Positions 38,301-47,300 of a stretch of DNA of 64,000 nt are shown in pieces. Numbering within the stretch: the first letter of the stretch is position 1; the number at the start of each line of letters is the position of its first letter. Position numbers and translations under genes: made by a program. The notes beneath the pieces are model-generated. The model ran no database searches. It had not been told where the DNA came from and saw only the letters and a list, made by a program, of their open reading frames with translations. Source of the DNA: Leptolyngbya sp. 'hensonii' (GTDB taxonomy: Bacteria; Cyanobacteriota; Cyanobacteriia; GCF-001939115); assembly GCF_001939115.1 (NCBI RefSeq), contig NZ_MQTZ01000043.1:62001-126000 (forward strand), written 5' to 3'.

Positions 38301-39645
38301 GGATGAACTGGAAGGGCGGCTGTTTTTGGACTTCGTCCATCCCGATGATCTGGCAGCAACCCTGGAGTCCCTCTCAACCCTGGAACAGCAGGAAACCGTT
38401 CGCAGCTTTGTCAACCGCTATCGCCGTAAGGATGGCAGTTATCGCTATATCGAATGGTATTCTCGCCCTTATGGACAGCTTATCTATGCTGCCGCCCGTG
38501 ACGTAACGGAGCAAAAGCTGACAGAACAACAACTGCGCCATACGTCCGATCGGCTCACCCTGGCGATTAAATCGGGAGCGATCGGCATCTGGGACTGGGA
38601 TGTTCAGAGCAATATTCTGACCTGGGATCAGCGGATGCATGAGATGTATGGCATTAAGCCCGATGGTTTTGGGGGTATCTATCAAGCCTGGAGCAACAGT
38701 TTGCACCCTGACGATCGCGCAGCGACTGAAGGGGCGATTCAACAGGCGTTAACGGGAGAGAAGGACTACGACCCCGAATTTCGGGTGATCCATCCAGATG
38801 GGACGATCCACTTCATTAAGGCCTATGGCCTGGTGCAGCGTAATAGTCAGGGAGAGCCCCAGCGCATGATTGGGATCAATTTTGATATTACCGATCGCAG
38901 GCAGGCAGATGAGCAACTCCGTAAAACGACCGCTCAATTAGAGGCCGCAAATCGGGAACTGGAGGCCTTTGCCTATTCGGTGTCCCACGATCTGCGGGCT
39001 CCCCTGCGGGCGATCGATGGCTTCAGCACAGCCCTGTTAGAAGACTATGGGGACCTCTTCAATGACGAAGCCAGGGAGTATTTTGGCTACATTCGGGGCG
39101 GTGTGCAGCGCATGGGTCTGTTGATTGATGACCTGCTTCGCCTCTCCAGAATTTCTCGAAGTAATCTGCAGCATTCAGAGGTGAATCTGAGTGACCTGGC
39201 GCAGGGAATTATAACAGAGTTACAGCAATCCCAGCCCAATCGCCAGATTGAGGTGGGGATCACCCCAAATGCGATCGTCTGGGCTGACCTTAACCTGATG
39301 CGGATTGTTCTGGAAAACCTGCTCCAGAATGCCTGGAAATTTACCAGTCACCATGCCACGGCCCACATTGAATTCGGTCAACTTGCCCACAATGCAGAAA
39401 TGACCTACTTTGTCCGGGATGACGGGGCAGGGTTTGATATGGCTTATGCATCCCTGCTGTTTGGCGTGTTCCAGCGATTGCATGATACCCATGAGTTTCC
39501 GGGAACTGGCATTGGTCTGGCCACTGTGCAACGGATTCTTCACCGTCATGGGGGGCGGGTATGGGCCGAAGGGGCTGTGGAACAGGGTGCAACAATTTAC
39601 TTTACGCTACCGCCAATACAGCAAGGTTCAGGAATTTCAGGATGA
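35377..39645 (+). CDS. CBS-GAF-PAS multi-domain sensor histidine kinase
   Basis: 1422 residues. Four CBS motifs form two pairs: about 20-165 (GILTEKDIVRLSATG, EVMAHPVITLRR) and about 170-305 (SEVMTREVVCAHPDES, GILTERDIVQFQALG, SVMSAPVFSVDAED). Then come a short coiled coil, a GAF domain (about 355-500), five PAS domains (about 530-1175, each ending near DITDRK or DVTEQK), an H-box (FAYSVSHDLRAPLRAIDGFS) and an ATPase (LENLLQNAWKFT, GTGIGLATVQRI). The H-box is of the bacteriophytochrome/Cph1 kind. CBS pairs usually bind adenylates, so an energy signal may be joined with PAS/GAF inputs (inference). The stop overlaps the receiver gene in ATGA, so kinase and receiver are a pair. Confidence 0.92.
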   Translation: MVSIPDADPSISFMEIDLEPAIVSNPLMLPQEASVMAALLQMSAGRAMCPNLKENNREIAQIHASLRSSCVLILQGRALVGILTEKDIVRLSATGRSLAELSLGEVMAHPVITLRRSELNDPFLALNLLQHHGIHHLPILEQQDQVVGVLTSETLHHLLRPIDLLRLRLVSEVMTREVVCAHPDESVLTIAQLMTAHQVSAVVLVEAQEQPSSGSLLQFPLGILTERDIVQFQALGLNFEQLQSRSVMSAPVFSVDAEDSLWTVQNMMRRQLIRRVVVIGAQGELVGTITQPDILKALNPLELYKLVEVLEQQVCRLEAETLKLTRNYNVELENQIRSQTAKLQARLKQERLIATITGQIHTSRDLQDIFETIVTSVQSLLNCDHVIIGQFQPDWSMTVVAESPPGEGKTYLGLQIQDPCFAPDWVQSYSEGRIRVVPDIYLTEMSACQQQFLEQLQIRAKILAPVFQENILWGLIGVLEEQNSRSWTDEEVALMEHLAAQLAIAIRQTSSYQQLQKELAERHRVEAILQQSQQSYASLADAAPVGIFRTDVEGYCLYVNERWCQMAGMSFGDAMGFGWAQALHPDDRDHVAAEWYKAARDRRPFKLEYRFERPDGHITWVYGQAVAERGEKGSIVGYVGTITDITDRKQTEEAAQYRLDILEAARDIIASARPTGRLTYLNQSGRALLRIDPAEDITQTYIPDYHPPQVAEHILHEALPQCLQQGFWAGETLFRRRDGSDMPAWQVIVAHRRQDGTVSHFSTIARDLTDRKQAEATLRDNEERLRLALLAANQGLYDLNVQTGDAIVNPIYATMLGYDPAEFQETNARWIERLHPDDLERVGQIYQAYVAGTTPEYKVEFRQRTRSGDWKWILSLGKIVAWDQEGQPLRMLGTHTDITDRKEAELQRQQALEELHQLNQELEIRVEERTVALRESAAELERFFTVALDLLCIADVNGYFRRLNRAWETTLGYTLDELEGRLFLDFVHPDDLAATLESLSTLEQQETVRSFVNRYRRKDGSYRYIEWYSRPYGQLIYAAARDVTEQKLTEQQLRHTSDRLTLAIKSGAIGIWDWDVQSNILTWDQRMHEMYGIKPDGFGGIYQAWSNSLHPDDRAATEGAIQQALTGEKDYDPEFRVIHPDGTIHFIKAYGLVQRNSQGEPQRMIGINFDITDRRQADEQLRKTTAQLEAANRELEAFAYSVSHDLRAPLRAIDGFSTALLEDYGDLFNDEAREYFGYIRGGVQRMGLLIDDLLRLSRISRSNLQHSEVNLSDLAQGIITELQQSQPNRQIEVGITPNAIVWADLNLMRIVLENLLQNAWKFTSHHATAHIEFGQLAHNAEMTYFVRDDGAGFDMAYASLLFGVFQRLHDTHEFPGTGIGLATVQRILHRHGGRVWAEGAVEQGATIYFTLPPIQQGSGISG

Positions 39646-40091
39646 CTCAGGAACGTGTAATTTTACTGGTTGAGGATAACCCAACGGATGAGAAGCTTAC
39701 GGTTCGGACCCTGCGACGGAGCAATATTGCGAATGAAATTATCGTGGCTCATAACGGGGAAGAGGCGTTGAATATTTTATTTGGTTCAGAGGATGAAGCA
39801 GGGAAAGAGTTGGGGATCTTACCGACGGTGATGCTTCTAGACTTAAAACTCCCTAAAATTAATGGGCTGGAAGTGTTGCGGCGAGTTCGGGCCCACGAAC
39901 GCACCCATCTCCTGCCCGTGGTAGTACTAACGTCATCCACTGAGGAATGCGACATTATCCAGAGCTATAACCTTGGTGCCAATAGTTATGTGCGCAAACC
40001 TGTAGATTTTGACCAGTTTAGTGAAGCGGTTCGCCAGCTTGGGCTCTACTGGGTGTTGGTGAATCAACCTTTACCCAAACAATCGCCCTAG
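39642..40091 (+). CDS. Rcp1-like single-domain response regulator
   Basis: 149 residues from ATG 39642, overlapping the kinase stop by 4 nt (ATGA). CheY fold: acidic pair VEDNPTDEKL, phospho-acceptor in MLLDLKLPKINGLE, VVVLTSSTEE and the lysine in VRKPVDF. The extended loop between the acceptor and the next helix and the NPTDE motif are those of Rcp1, the partner of phytochrome-type kinases. No output domain, so it works by phosphotransfer or protein contact. Coupled with the upstream CBS-PAS kinase. Confidence 0.93.
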   Translation: MTQERVILLVEDNPTDEKLTVRTLRRSNIANEIIVAHNGEEALNILFGSEDEAGKELGILPTVMLLDLKLPKINGLEVLRRVRAHERTHLLPVVVLTSSTEECDIIQSYNLGANSYVRKPVDFDQFSEAVRQLGLYWVLVNQPLPKQSP

Positions 40092-40170
40092 AGGACCAGA
40101 CTGCGATCGAAGGGAGTGCAGCGGTCCTGCTTTTCCATGGCATGAAGAGATAGGTTTCTCGGAGGTCTCC

Positions 40171-42735
40171 ATGAGTGAGCTACTGAATGTCTTAATTGTT
40201 GAGGACATGAAAGAAGATGCCATTTTGGTCATCCGAGAATTGCGGCATAGTGGCTTTAATCCCATCTGGGAGCGGGTTCAAACTGCTGAAGAACTCAGGA
40301 CAGCTTTGGTCAGCCGCACCTGGAATGTGATCATTTCAGACTACTGTTTGCCCCGATTCAGCGCCCCTGCAGCCCTGGAGGTGGTCACCCAGAGTGGGCA
40401 GGATATTCCGTTTATTGTGGTGTCTGGCACGATCGGGGAAGAGTCTGCGGTGGAAATGATGAAGGCAGGTGCCCATGACTATGTCATGAAGGACAACCTG
40501 AAACGACTTCCGGAAGCGGTGCGGCGAGAAATTCGAGAGGCCCGTATGCGGGCTGAGCGTCAGCAGGCGCAGACAACCCTCGATCGAACCCAGGAACGAC
40601 TGCAACTGGCGATTGAGGGGTCGGGGATTGGGTTATGGGATTGGTATGTTCAGCAACAAACCATCATTTTCAATGAGCACTGGGCTGAAATGATTGGCTA
40701 TACCCTGCAAGAACTGGAACCTATCGGCTCCCCAACCTGGATGGACTTCCTCCATCCCGATGATGTCAGAAAATCCTACGAGGCGTTAGAGCGTCACTTC
40801 CGGCAGGAAACCCCAGTCTATGAGTGTGAAGTCCGAATGCGCCACCGATCGGGCGAGTGGGTCTGGGTCCTGGCTCGCGGCAAGGTAGTGGAGCGGGACG
40901 GGAGCGGAAAACCAGTCCGCATGCTTGGCACCCATCTGGATGTGACAGAACGTAAACGGGCCGAAACCGCCTTACAAAATTTGATTGAGGGAACCGCTTC
41001 GGTCACGGGAGCAAATTTCTTTTCTGCCCTGGTGAAACATATTGCAATGGCACTTAATGTGGCCTATGTTCTGGTCAGTGAACGGATCGGCGATCGCCTG
41101 CAAACCCTGGCTTTTTGGGGTGAGGGAGAATTGCAGGACAATACCTCCTATGGGATCCCCCAGACTCCCTGTGAACGAGTACTGGAGGCAGGATGCTATG
41201 CCTGTTTGCATGCTATCCAGACCATCTTTCCTGACAATCAAGATCTGGTTGAAATGCAGGCAGAAAGCTATCTGGGTATTGCTTTGCGGGATGCTAATGG
41301 AAAAGCCTTAGGGAATCTCTGTATTCTGGATACTTGCCCCTTAACGGATCTGGATCGGACTGAAGCTATCCTGCGGGTATTTGCAGCCCGGGCAGGGGCA
41401 GAGTTGGAGCGGCAGCGGGCGATCAATGCCCTGCACCAGATGAACCGGGAATTGGAAGATATTGTGCAGCAGCGCACGGCTGAACTGCGTCAGAGTAATG
41501 AGCAACTCGCAACGACAAACCTTGAACTCGCCCGGGCAACCCGGCTAAAAGATGAATTTCTGGCCAATATGAGTCATGAGCTGCGGACTCCCCTCAATGC
41601 CATCCTGGGATTGTCTGAATCTTTGCAAGAACAAATTTTTGGTCCCGTGAATGAACGGCAACAGAAAGCCATCTCAATGGTTGAACAGAGTGGCCAACAT
41701 CTGCTGTCCCTGATTAATGACATCCTGGATCTCTCTAAAATTGGTTCTGGGAAATTAGAGCTTTATCCCACTTCCGTTTCGGTTGAACACCTTTGTGAGT
41801 CCAGTTTGGTCTTTGTCCGTCAGCAAGCTTTGCAGAAGGATATTCAATTGGTCAGCCAGATTCCCACAGATCTGCAGGACATCGTTGTGGATGAGCTGCG
41901 GATGCGACAGGCCCTGATTAATTTACTGACTAATGCGGTTAAATTCACGCCCGAAGGTGGCCAGGTCACCTTTAAGGTCAGTCAGGCGTCAGGATCTGAA
42001 CCAGGTCCAGTCAAATTGGTCAATCCTCGGTCACCAGGTTTGGTGTTTACAGTGGAAGACACTGGTATTGGGATTGCGTCCGAAAATCTCGATCGCTTGT
42101 TTAAACCATTTGTGCAGATTGATAGCAGTCTAAATCGTCAGTATACGGGGACTGGCCTGGGCTTAGCCCTGGTCAAGCAGATTACTGAACTCCATGGGGG
42201 ATGGGTTGGGGTAGAGAGTCGCCTCGGCCAGGGAAGTCAATTTACAATTACATTGCCCAGCCAAGTGCTGGGAGTGAGGTCTTCCTCTCTAGGCCAGCCA
42301 ATCTATGAGGCCCCTGAATCACTCTCGTTTTCTTCCAACGAATTGCAGGCTGCAGCCATGCCCCCGCTGATTCTGCTGGCAGAAGACAATGAAGCCAATA
42401 TTGACATGTTCACCACCTATCTGATGGCCCAGGGTTATCGTTTGTTGCTGGCCAAGGATGGACAGCAGGCGATCGCTCTGTCAGCAGCGCAAAAACCGGA
42501 TGTCATTTTGATGGATGTGCAGTTGCCGGGTACGGATGGGCTGGAAGCAACCCGTCAGATCCGCAGCAATGGGCAATTGAACCATATTCCTATCATTGCC
42601 TTGACTGCTCTAGCCATGCCAGGAGATCAGGAGCGGTGTATGGCGGCAGGGGTGGATGCCTATCTGGCAAAACCCGTCAAAATGAAACAACTCGTAGCTG
42701 TGATCCAGCAGCTTTTGAATCAAGAGAGCCTCTAG
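40171..42735 (+). CDS. Hybrid histidine kinase REC-PAS-GAF-HisKA-HATPase-REC
   Basis: 854 residues. An N-terminal receiver (about 3-125; NVLIVEDMKEDAIL, NVIISDYCLPRF, VMKDNLKRLP) is followed by PAS (about 140-265), GAF (about 270-430), a coiled coil, an H-box (FLANMSHELRTPLNAI), an ATPase domain (LINLLTNAVKFTPEG, DTGIGI, GTGLGLALVKQ) and a C-terminal receiver (LILLAEDNEANIDMF, VILMDVQLPGTDG, YLAKPVKM). Receivers at both ends suggest it takes phosphate from another kinase and passes it on. ATG 40171 follows GGAGG. It is 79 bases after the Rcp1-like gene, so the three genes form one signalling locus. Confidence 0.92.
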   Translation: MSELLNVLIVEDMKEDAILVIRELRHSGFNPIWERVQTAEELRTALVSRTWNVIISDYCLPRFSAPAALEVVTQSGQDIPFIVVSGTIGEESAVEMMKAGAHDYVMKDNLKRLPEAVRREIREARMRAERQQAQTTLDRTQERLQLAIEGSGIGLWDWYVQQQTIIFNEHWAEMIGYTLQELEPIGSPTWMDFLHPDDVRKSYEALERHFRQETPVYECEVRMRHRSGEWVWVLARGKVVERDGSGKPVRMLGTHLDVTERKRAETALQNLIEGTASVTGANFFSALVKHIAMALNVAYVLVSERIGDRLQTLAFWGEGELQDNTSYGIPQTPCERVLEAGCYACLHAIQTIFPDNQDLVEMQAESYLGIALRDANGKALGNLCILDTCPLTDLDRTEAILRVFAARAGAELERQRAINALHQMNRELEDIVQQRTAELRQSNEQLATTNLELARATRLKDEFLANMSHELRTPLNAILGLSESLQEQIFGPVNERQQKAISMVEQSGQHLLSLINDILDLSKIGSGKLELYPTSVSVEHLCESSLVFVRQQALQKDIQLVSQIPTDLQDIVVDELRMRQALINLLTNAVKFTPEGGQVTFKVSQASGSEPGPVKLVNPRSPGLVFTVEDTGIGIASENLDRLFKPFVQIDSSLNRQYTGTGLGLALVKQITELHGGWVGVESRLGQGSQFTITLPSQVLGVRSSSLGQPIYEAPESLSFSSNELQAAAMPPLILLAEDNEANIDMFTTYLMAQGYRLLLAKDGQQAIALSAAQKPDVILMDVQLPGTDGLEATRQIRSNGQLNHIPIIALTALAMPGDQERCMAAGVDAYLAKPVKMKQLVAVIQQLLNQESL

Positions 42736-42864
42736 CAAGGCTACGATCGGGTCATCCCCCTTCAAGATCTGAAGTATGTTTTGGGCTGCGCCCCCAAGAG
42801 GGGGTGTAACCCCCTCCCCCCCTTCCAAAACGTTTAATTTGGTGTACTAGTGTTCCGTCAGGAA

Positions 42865-42894
42865 AATTTTGACGGGTCGAAGACCCGCAAAATT
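42865..42894. terminator. Strong hairpin between convergent genes
   Basis: AATTTTG-a-CGGGTC, loop GAA, GACCCG-CAAAATT: 13 pairs with one bulged A. It lies between the hybrid kinase and esterase genes, where a bidirectional terminator is expected. It sits within a segment flanked by ACTAGT (42847-42852 and 42951-42956), so it may instead be part of a small repeat. G-rich inverted sequence lies at 42785-42825. Confidence 0.55.
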
Positions 42895-42958
42895 TAACCC
42901 CAATCAACAACCTGGATTTTGGCTGCCCGTCAATCATTGATTGACTTACCACTAGTTC

Positions 42959-43837
42959 CTATCGCTGATAAAACTGTTTGAGAACGAATCCCAGTCGGTC
43001 AGACCAGGCTCGTTCATCATGGCCTCCAGTCTCGTCTTCGTACTGGAACAGGTCAAGCCCCTGAACATAGCCATAATCCCGTTGCAGCAATTCGACCATT
43101 TTGCGCCCCCATCGGGTTGCTTGCTGCTCGATCACAAAATTATGAAAGCCCCCAGTCCGTTTCAGTCCCCAGTCAATCCAGAGGCGCGGTCGATTTTGAT
43201 CGCCCGACTGCAGAGATCCCTTAACTGCTGCGATCAGGGGCGTCTCTGACAGGTTGAAAACGCCCCCCACCCAGAAGGAAGGGGAGATGGCCCCCACATT
43301 GCCGAAATACTGAGCATAAAGACAACCGATATAGAAGGCTGCCAGTCCCCCATGGGAGGAACCCAAGATGGTCGTCTGCTGTCGATCGCCCAGGGTGCGG
43401 TAATGCTGATCGATGAATTGCTTCAGCCTGACCACATATTTGGCATAATCCGGCAATCCTCCCCCTTCTTTCTGGAAGGGGGCAGAGAACTCCAGGACAT
43501 GGAGATACTCCTGGGATCGATTGAGAGGATGGATAGCCACCACAATGATTGGCGGAATAGCCCGCTGCTGGTAGAGTTCCCCTAAGACCTTGGGCACTTC
43601 CCAGGAATAGGGACTTAAGCCACCGGGCCAGAATGCCGTATTGCCATCATTCAGGTAAAGAACAGGGAAGCGATCGGCACTCTCCTCGTAAGGTCTGGGT
43701 AGAAAAACATGAATTTTGCGTGGAGGATCTCGGCTAGGGTCTAGCTGCAAGCCATCATAGGTGTGGAAATAGCCACTGGCGTGGTTCTCATCGTGATAGT
43801 AGACCTGTTGCCCAGCCAGAGTAAAAGGATGTCCCAT
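42959..43837 (-). CDS. Esterase D/enterochelin-esterase-like alpha/beta hydrolase
   Basis: 292 residues from ATG 43837 (MGHPFTLAGQQVYY). A longer open frame upstream runs through tRNA-Pro and is rejected. Features are KIHVFLPRPYEESADRFPVLYLNDGNTAFW, IPPIIVVAIHP, the nucleophile elbow LGSSHGGLAAFYIG, WIDWGLKRTGG and the C-terminal GGHDERAW with the catalytic histidine. This is the esterase D/Fes-like family, which acts on small esters; it has no signal peptide. The substrate cannot be read, and no siderophore genes are adjacent. Single gene, just downstream of tRNA-Pro. Confidence 0.85.
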   Translation of the reverse strand: MGHPFTLAGQQVYYHDENHASGYFHTYDGLQLDPSRDPPRKIHVFLPRPYEESADRFPVLYLNDGNTAFWPGGLSPYSWEVPKVLGELYQQRAIPPIIVVAIHPLNRSQEYLHVLEFSAPFQKEGGGLPDYAKYVVRLKQFIDQHYRTLGDRQQTTILGSSHGGLAAFYIGCLYAQYFGNVGAISPSFWVGGVFNLSETPLIAAVKGSLQSGDQNRPRLWIDWGLKRTGGFHNFVIEQQATRWGRKMVELLQRDYGYVQGLDLFQYEDETGGHDERAWSDRLGFVLKQFYQR

Positions 43838-43890
43838 CGGATTGCCCCCTGCCCTGAGGTCGTTCAGGTTAAATTCAGCTTTATGATCAA

Positions 43891-43964
43891 TCGGGATGAC
43901 AGGATTTGAACCTGCGACATCCTGCTCCCAAAGCAGGCGCGCTACCAAGCTGCGCTACATCCCG
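43891..43964 (-). tRNA. tRNA-Pro (anticodon TGG)
   Basis: 74 nt. Acceptor CGGGATG (5' end 43964) pairs with CATCCCG; discriminator A. Anticodon stem CCTGC/GCAGG with loop TTTGGGA gives TGG. T-loop GTTCAAATC. CCA is not encoded. Confidence 0.96.
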
Positions 43965-44096
43965 ATGTGGCCTGTTACTACTTTAGCCATCAGCTTCTCT
44001 TGTAGAAGAAGCAGTTCAGATTCTAACACTTTTTAGCAATCTCCCAAATTTTAGCTCAGGCTGCACAATTTTGCTGCTATTCAGACAATCAACAGC

Positions 44097-44253
44097 GGCT
44101 TTGCTGAATGCAAATATGAATTACCCTCATCCCCAACCCTTCTCCCGCAGGAGAAGGGAGCTAAAACTCTGGTTCCCTCTCCTTTGGGAGAGGGCTAGGG
44201 TGAGGGCTGCATAAGGCTCAAGCACGAAAATCATCCTTCTATTCAGCAGCGCC
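44097..44253 (+). mobile_element. MITE copy 2 (157 bp)
   Basis: Ends GGCTTTGCTGAAT and ATTCAGCAGCGCC. An exact 8-bp target duplication TCAACAGC lies at 44089-44096 and 44254-44261. It differs from copy 1 by only a few bases and has the same hairpins inside. It lies between tRNA-Pro and uvrA. Confidence 0.94.
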
Positions 44254-44323
44254 TCAACAGCCAGGGAACTGGAGGTGGCCTGGATGCAACCCTGATGGCA
44301 AAGGCAGTTTGAAGCCAATTGTC

Positions 44324-47300
44324 TTATAGAACCTGTTGCAGATAGTGACCCGTGAAGGATTGTGGCACTTGCGCCACCTGCTCTGGAGTACCCAGAGCGA
44401 TCACCTCACCGCCCCGATCGCCCCCCTCCGGTCCCAGGTCAATCACCCAGTCGGCACAACGGATCACATCCAGGTTGTGTTCAATCACCAGTACGGAATT
44501 CCCCTTGTCCACCAGCCGCTGCACCACATCCAGCAACTTATGGACATCGTAAAAAGACAGCCCCGTTGTCGGCTCATCGATCAGATAGAGGGTCTTACCC
44601 GTGGCCCGTCGAGATAACTCTGTTGCCAGCTTCACCCGCTGGGCCTCTCCGCCGGAGAGGGTGGGGGCGGTCTGCCCTAGGCGAATATAGCCCAGCCCCA
44701 CATCCAACAGGGTCTGGAGTTTGGCTGCAGCCTGGGGGATATTGCAGCAGAATTCCAGCGCCTCCTCCACCGTCATGCTTAGGACATCAGCGATCGACTT
44801 GTCCTTATATTTCACCTGCAATGTTTCTCGGTTATAGCGGGCTCCCTTGCAGACCTCACACTGGACATACACATCCGGCAGGAAGTTCATCTCGATCACA
44901 TTCACCCCCTGACCGCTACAGGCTTCACAGCGCCCCCCTTTAACATTAAAGGAGAACTGTCCTGGTTTATAACCCCTGGCCTTGGCCTCGATCGTCTCCG
45001 CAAAGATATCCCGAATCACATCGAAGGTGCCCGTGTAGGTGGCTGGGTTAGACCGGGGAGTGCGTCCGATCGGCGACTGGTCAATCACAATCACCTTATC
45101 CAGGGTATTAAGCCCTTCGATCGCCCCAATTTCCTTGGGAAATGGCACCTTCTGCCCAAAATGGTGTTGCAGAGCGGGCAACAGCAGCTCATTCACCAGG
45201 GTAGACTTGCCCGAACCCGAGACACCGGTAATGCTGACCAGCTTGCCCAGGGGAATTTCCACATCGATGTGTTTGAGATTATTGCGGTGGGCATCTTTCA
45301 GGCGCAGCGATCGGCCATTGCCCTTGCGCCGCTGTTCCGGGGTCCGGATGACCTCTCGGCCTGACAGGTAGGCTCCCGTCAGGGAATCCGGGGCCTGGAG
45401 CAGGGTTTCCAGATCCCCCTGGGCAATCACCCGGCCCCCATGAATCCCGGCACCAGGACCAATATCCACCAGGTGATCAGCAGCCCGAATGGTTTCCTCA
45501 TCGTGCTCCACCACAATCAGGGTATTGCCGAGGTCCCGCAGCCGGGTCAGGGTTTTGAGCAATCGGCCATTATCCCGCTGGTGCAGGCCGATGCTGGGTT
45601 CATCCAGGACATATAACACCCCCGTCAGGCCAGATCCAATCTGAGTCGCCAATCGAATCCGCTGCGCTTCCCCACCAGACAGAGTCATGGCGGTGCGATC
45701 CAGGGTGAGATAGTCCAGCCCCACATCCAACAGAAACTGGAGGCGAGCCTTGACTTCCCGCAACACCAGATCGGCAATTTGGGCCTGCCGATCGCTCAGG
45801 GTGAGACTGTTAACCCGGTTCAGACATTCCCGAATCGAGACACCGGTCAGGTCCACGATCGTAAACTGGCCCAGCCGCACCGCCAGGGATTCAGGCTTTA
45901 AGCGGCGACCCCGGCAAACCTCACAGGGTTGGTCCACCAGGTACTGCTCCAGCTTTTGTTTATAGACTTCTGACCCAGCTTCCTGATACTGGCGGTCCAG
46001 AATTGGGATCACCCCTTCATAGCGACGGTGATACCCTTTGTTCTCCCGGTAGCGCGAATCCACTTCAATCCAGATCGGGTCCTGAGAGCCGTGGAGCAAC
46101 ACCTGCTGTTGTTCTGGGGTGAGTTGGTTCCAGGGGGTTTTGATATCGAACTTGAAGGCTTCAGCTACACTGCAAATCAGGGACAGGTAGTAGGTATTGT
46201 CCTTTTCGGACCAGGGGGCGATCGCCGCATACACGGGCAAAGCCGGATTGGGGATTACCAGATCTGGGGCAAAGGTGCGGTGGCTCCCCAGGCCATGGCA
46301 GTTGGGACAGGCCCCATAGGGGGAGTTAAACGAGAACAGACGGGGAGACAATTCCTCCATCACAGCCCCATGTTCCGGACAGGCAAAATTCTCGGAGAAC
46401 ACCAGTTCCTGACCTGACTTAGAATTTTTCCCCTTCCCCTTAAGGCTTTCTGCAGCAGCATACTCCCCTCCCTCCTCTGCCGCCAGTTGGGTAACACCAG
46501 GGTTTAGGGGAATCACATTGTTGGCTGCCGTCCCTTCCCCTTCCGCTGCCATTACGTCAATCATGGCAATGCCTTCCGAGTGGCGCAGGCAGGTGGTGAG
46601 GGAGTCTACCAGTCGTTCTTCCAGGCCCGCCTTCTTGACCAGGCGATCGACCACAATCTCAATGTGGTGAAACTGGTTCTTGTCCAGTTCGATCGAGTCA
46701 CTCAGCTCCCGCACTTCCCCGTCGATTCGGACCCGGACAAAGCCTTCCGATGCAAGGCCGGAGAGCAATTTGCGATGGGTGCCTTTCTTGCCCCGCACCA
46801 CTGGAGCCAGAATTTGAAATCGGGTGCGATCGGGCAGTTCCATAATCCGATCCACCATCTGGTCAATCGTCTGGGGGGCGATCGACCGATCGCAGTGGGG
46901 ACAGTGGGGTTCCCCAGCCCGACCGAACAGCAGCCGCAGGTAGTCGTAGATCTCGGTGACGGTGCCTACGGTGGAGCGGGGGTTGTGGGAGGTAGATTTC
47001 TGGTCGATGGAAATGGCTGGACTCAGCCCTTCGATCGAATCCACGTCGGGTTTGTCCACCTGGCCCAGAAACTGGCGGGCGTAGGCGCTGAGGGACTCCA
47101 CGTAGCGGCGCTGCCCCTCTGCAAAGATCGTGTCAAAAGCCAGGGAAGACTTGCCGGAACCGGAAACCCCAGTGAACACAATCAGGCGATCACGGGGCAA
47201 ATCCAGATCGATGTTCTTCAAATTGTGCTGGCGGGCTCCCCGAATCCGGATGGTGCTGAGGGTGCCGGGATGGATCACCGTCTGCCCCTTGGGCGACTGA

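Noticed and set aside
43838-43948. N-terminal extension of the esterase gene
   Set aside because: The open frame reads through tRNA-Pro (43891-43964); the family N-terminus fits ATG 43837.
44362-44943. 193-residue frame antisense to uvrA
   Set aside because: Proline- and serine-rich shadow of uvrA with no protein-like pattern.
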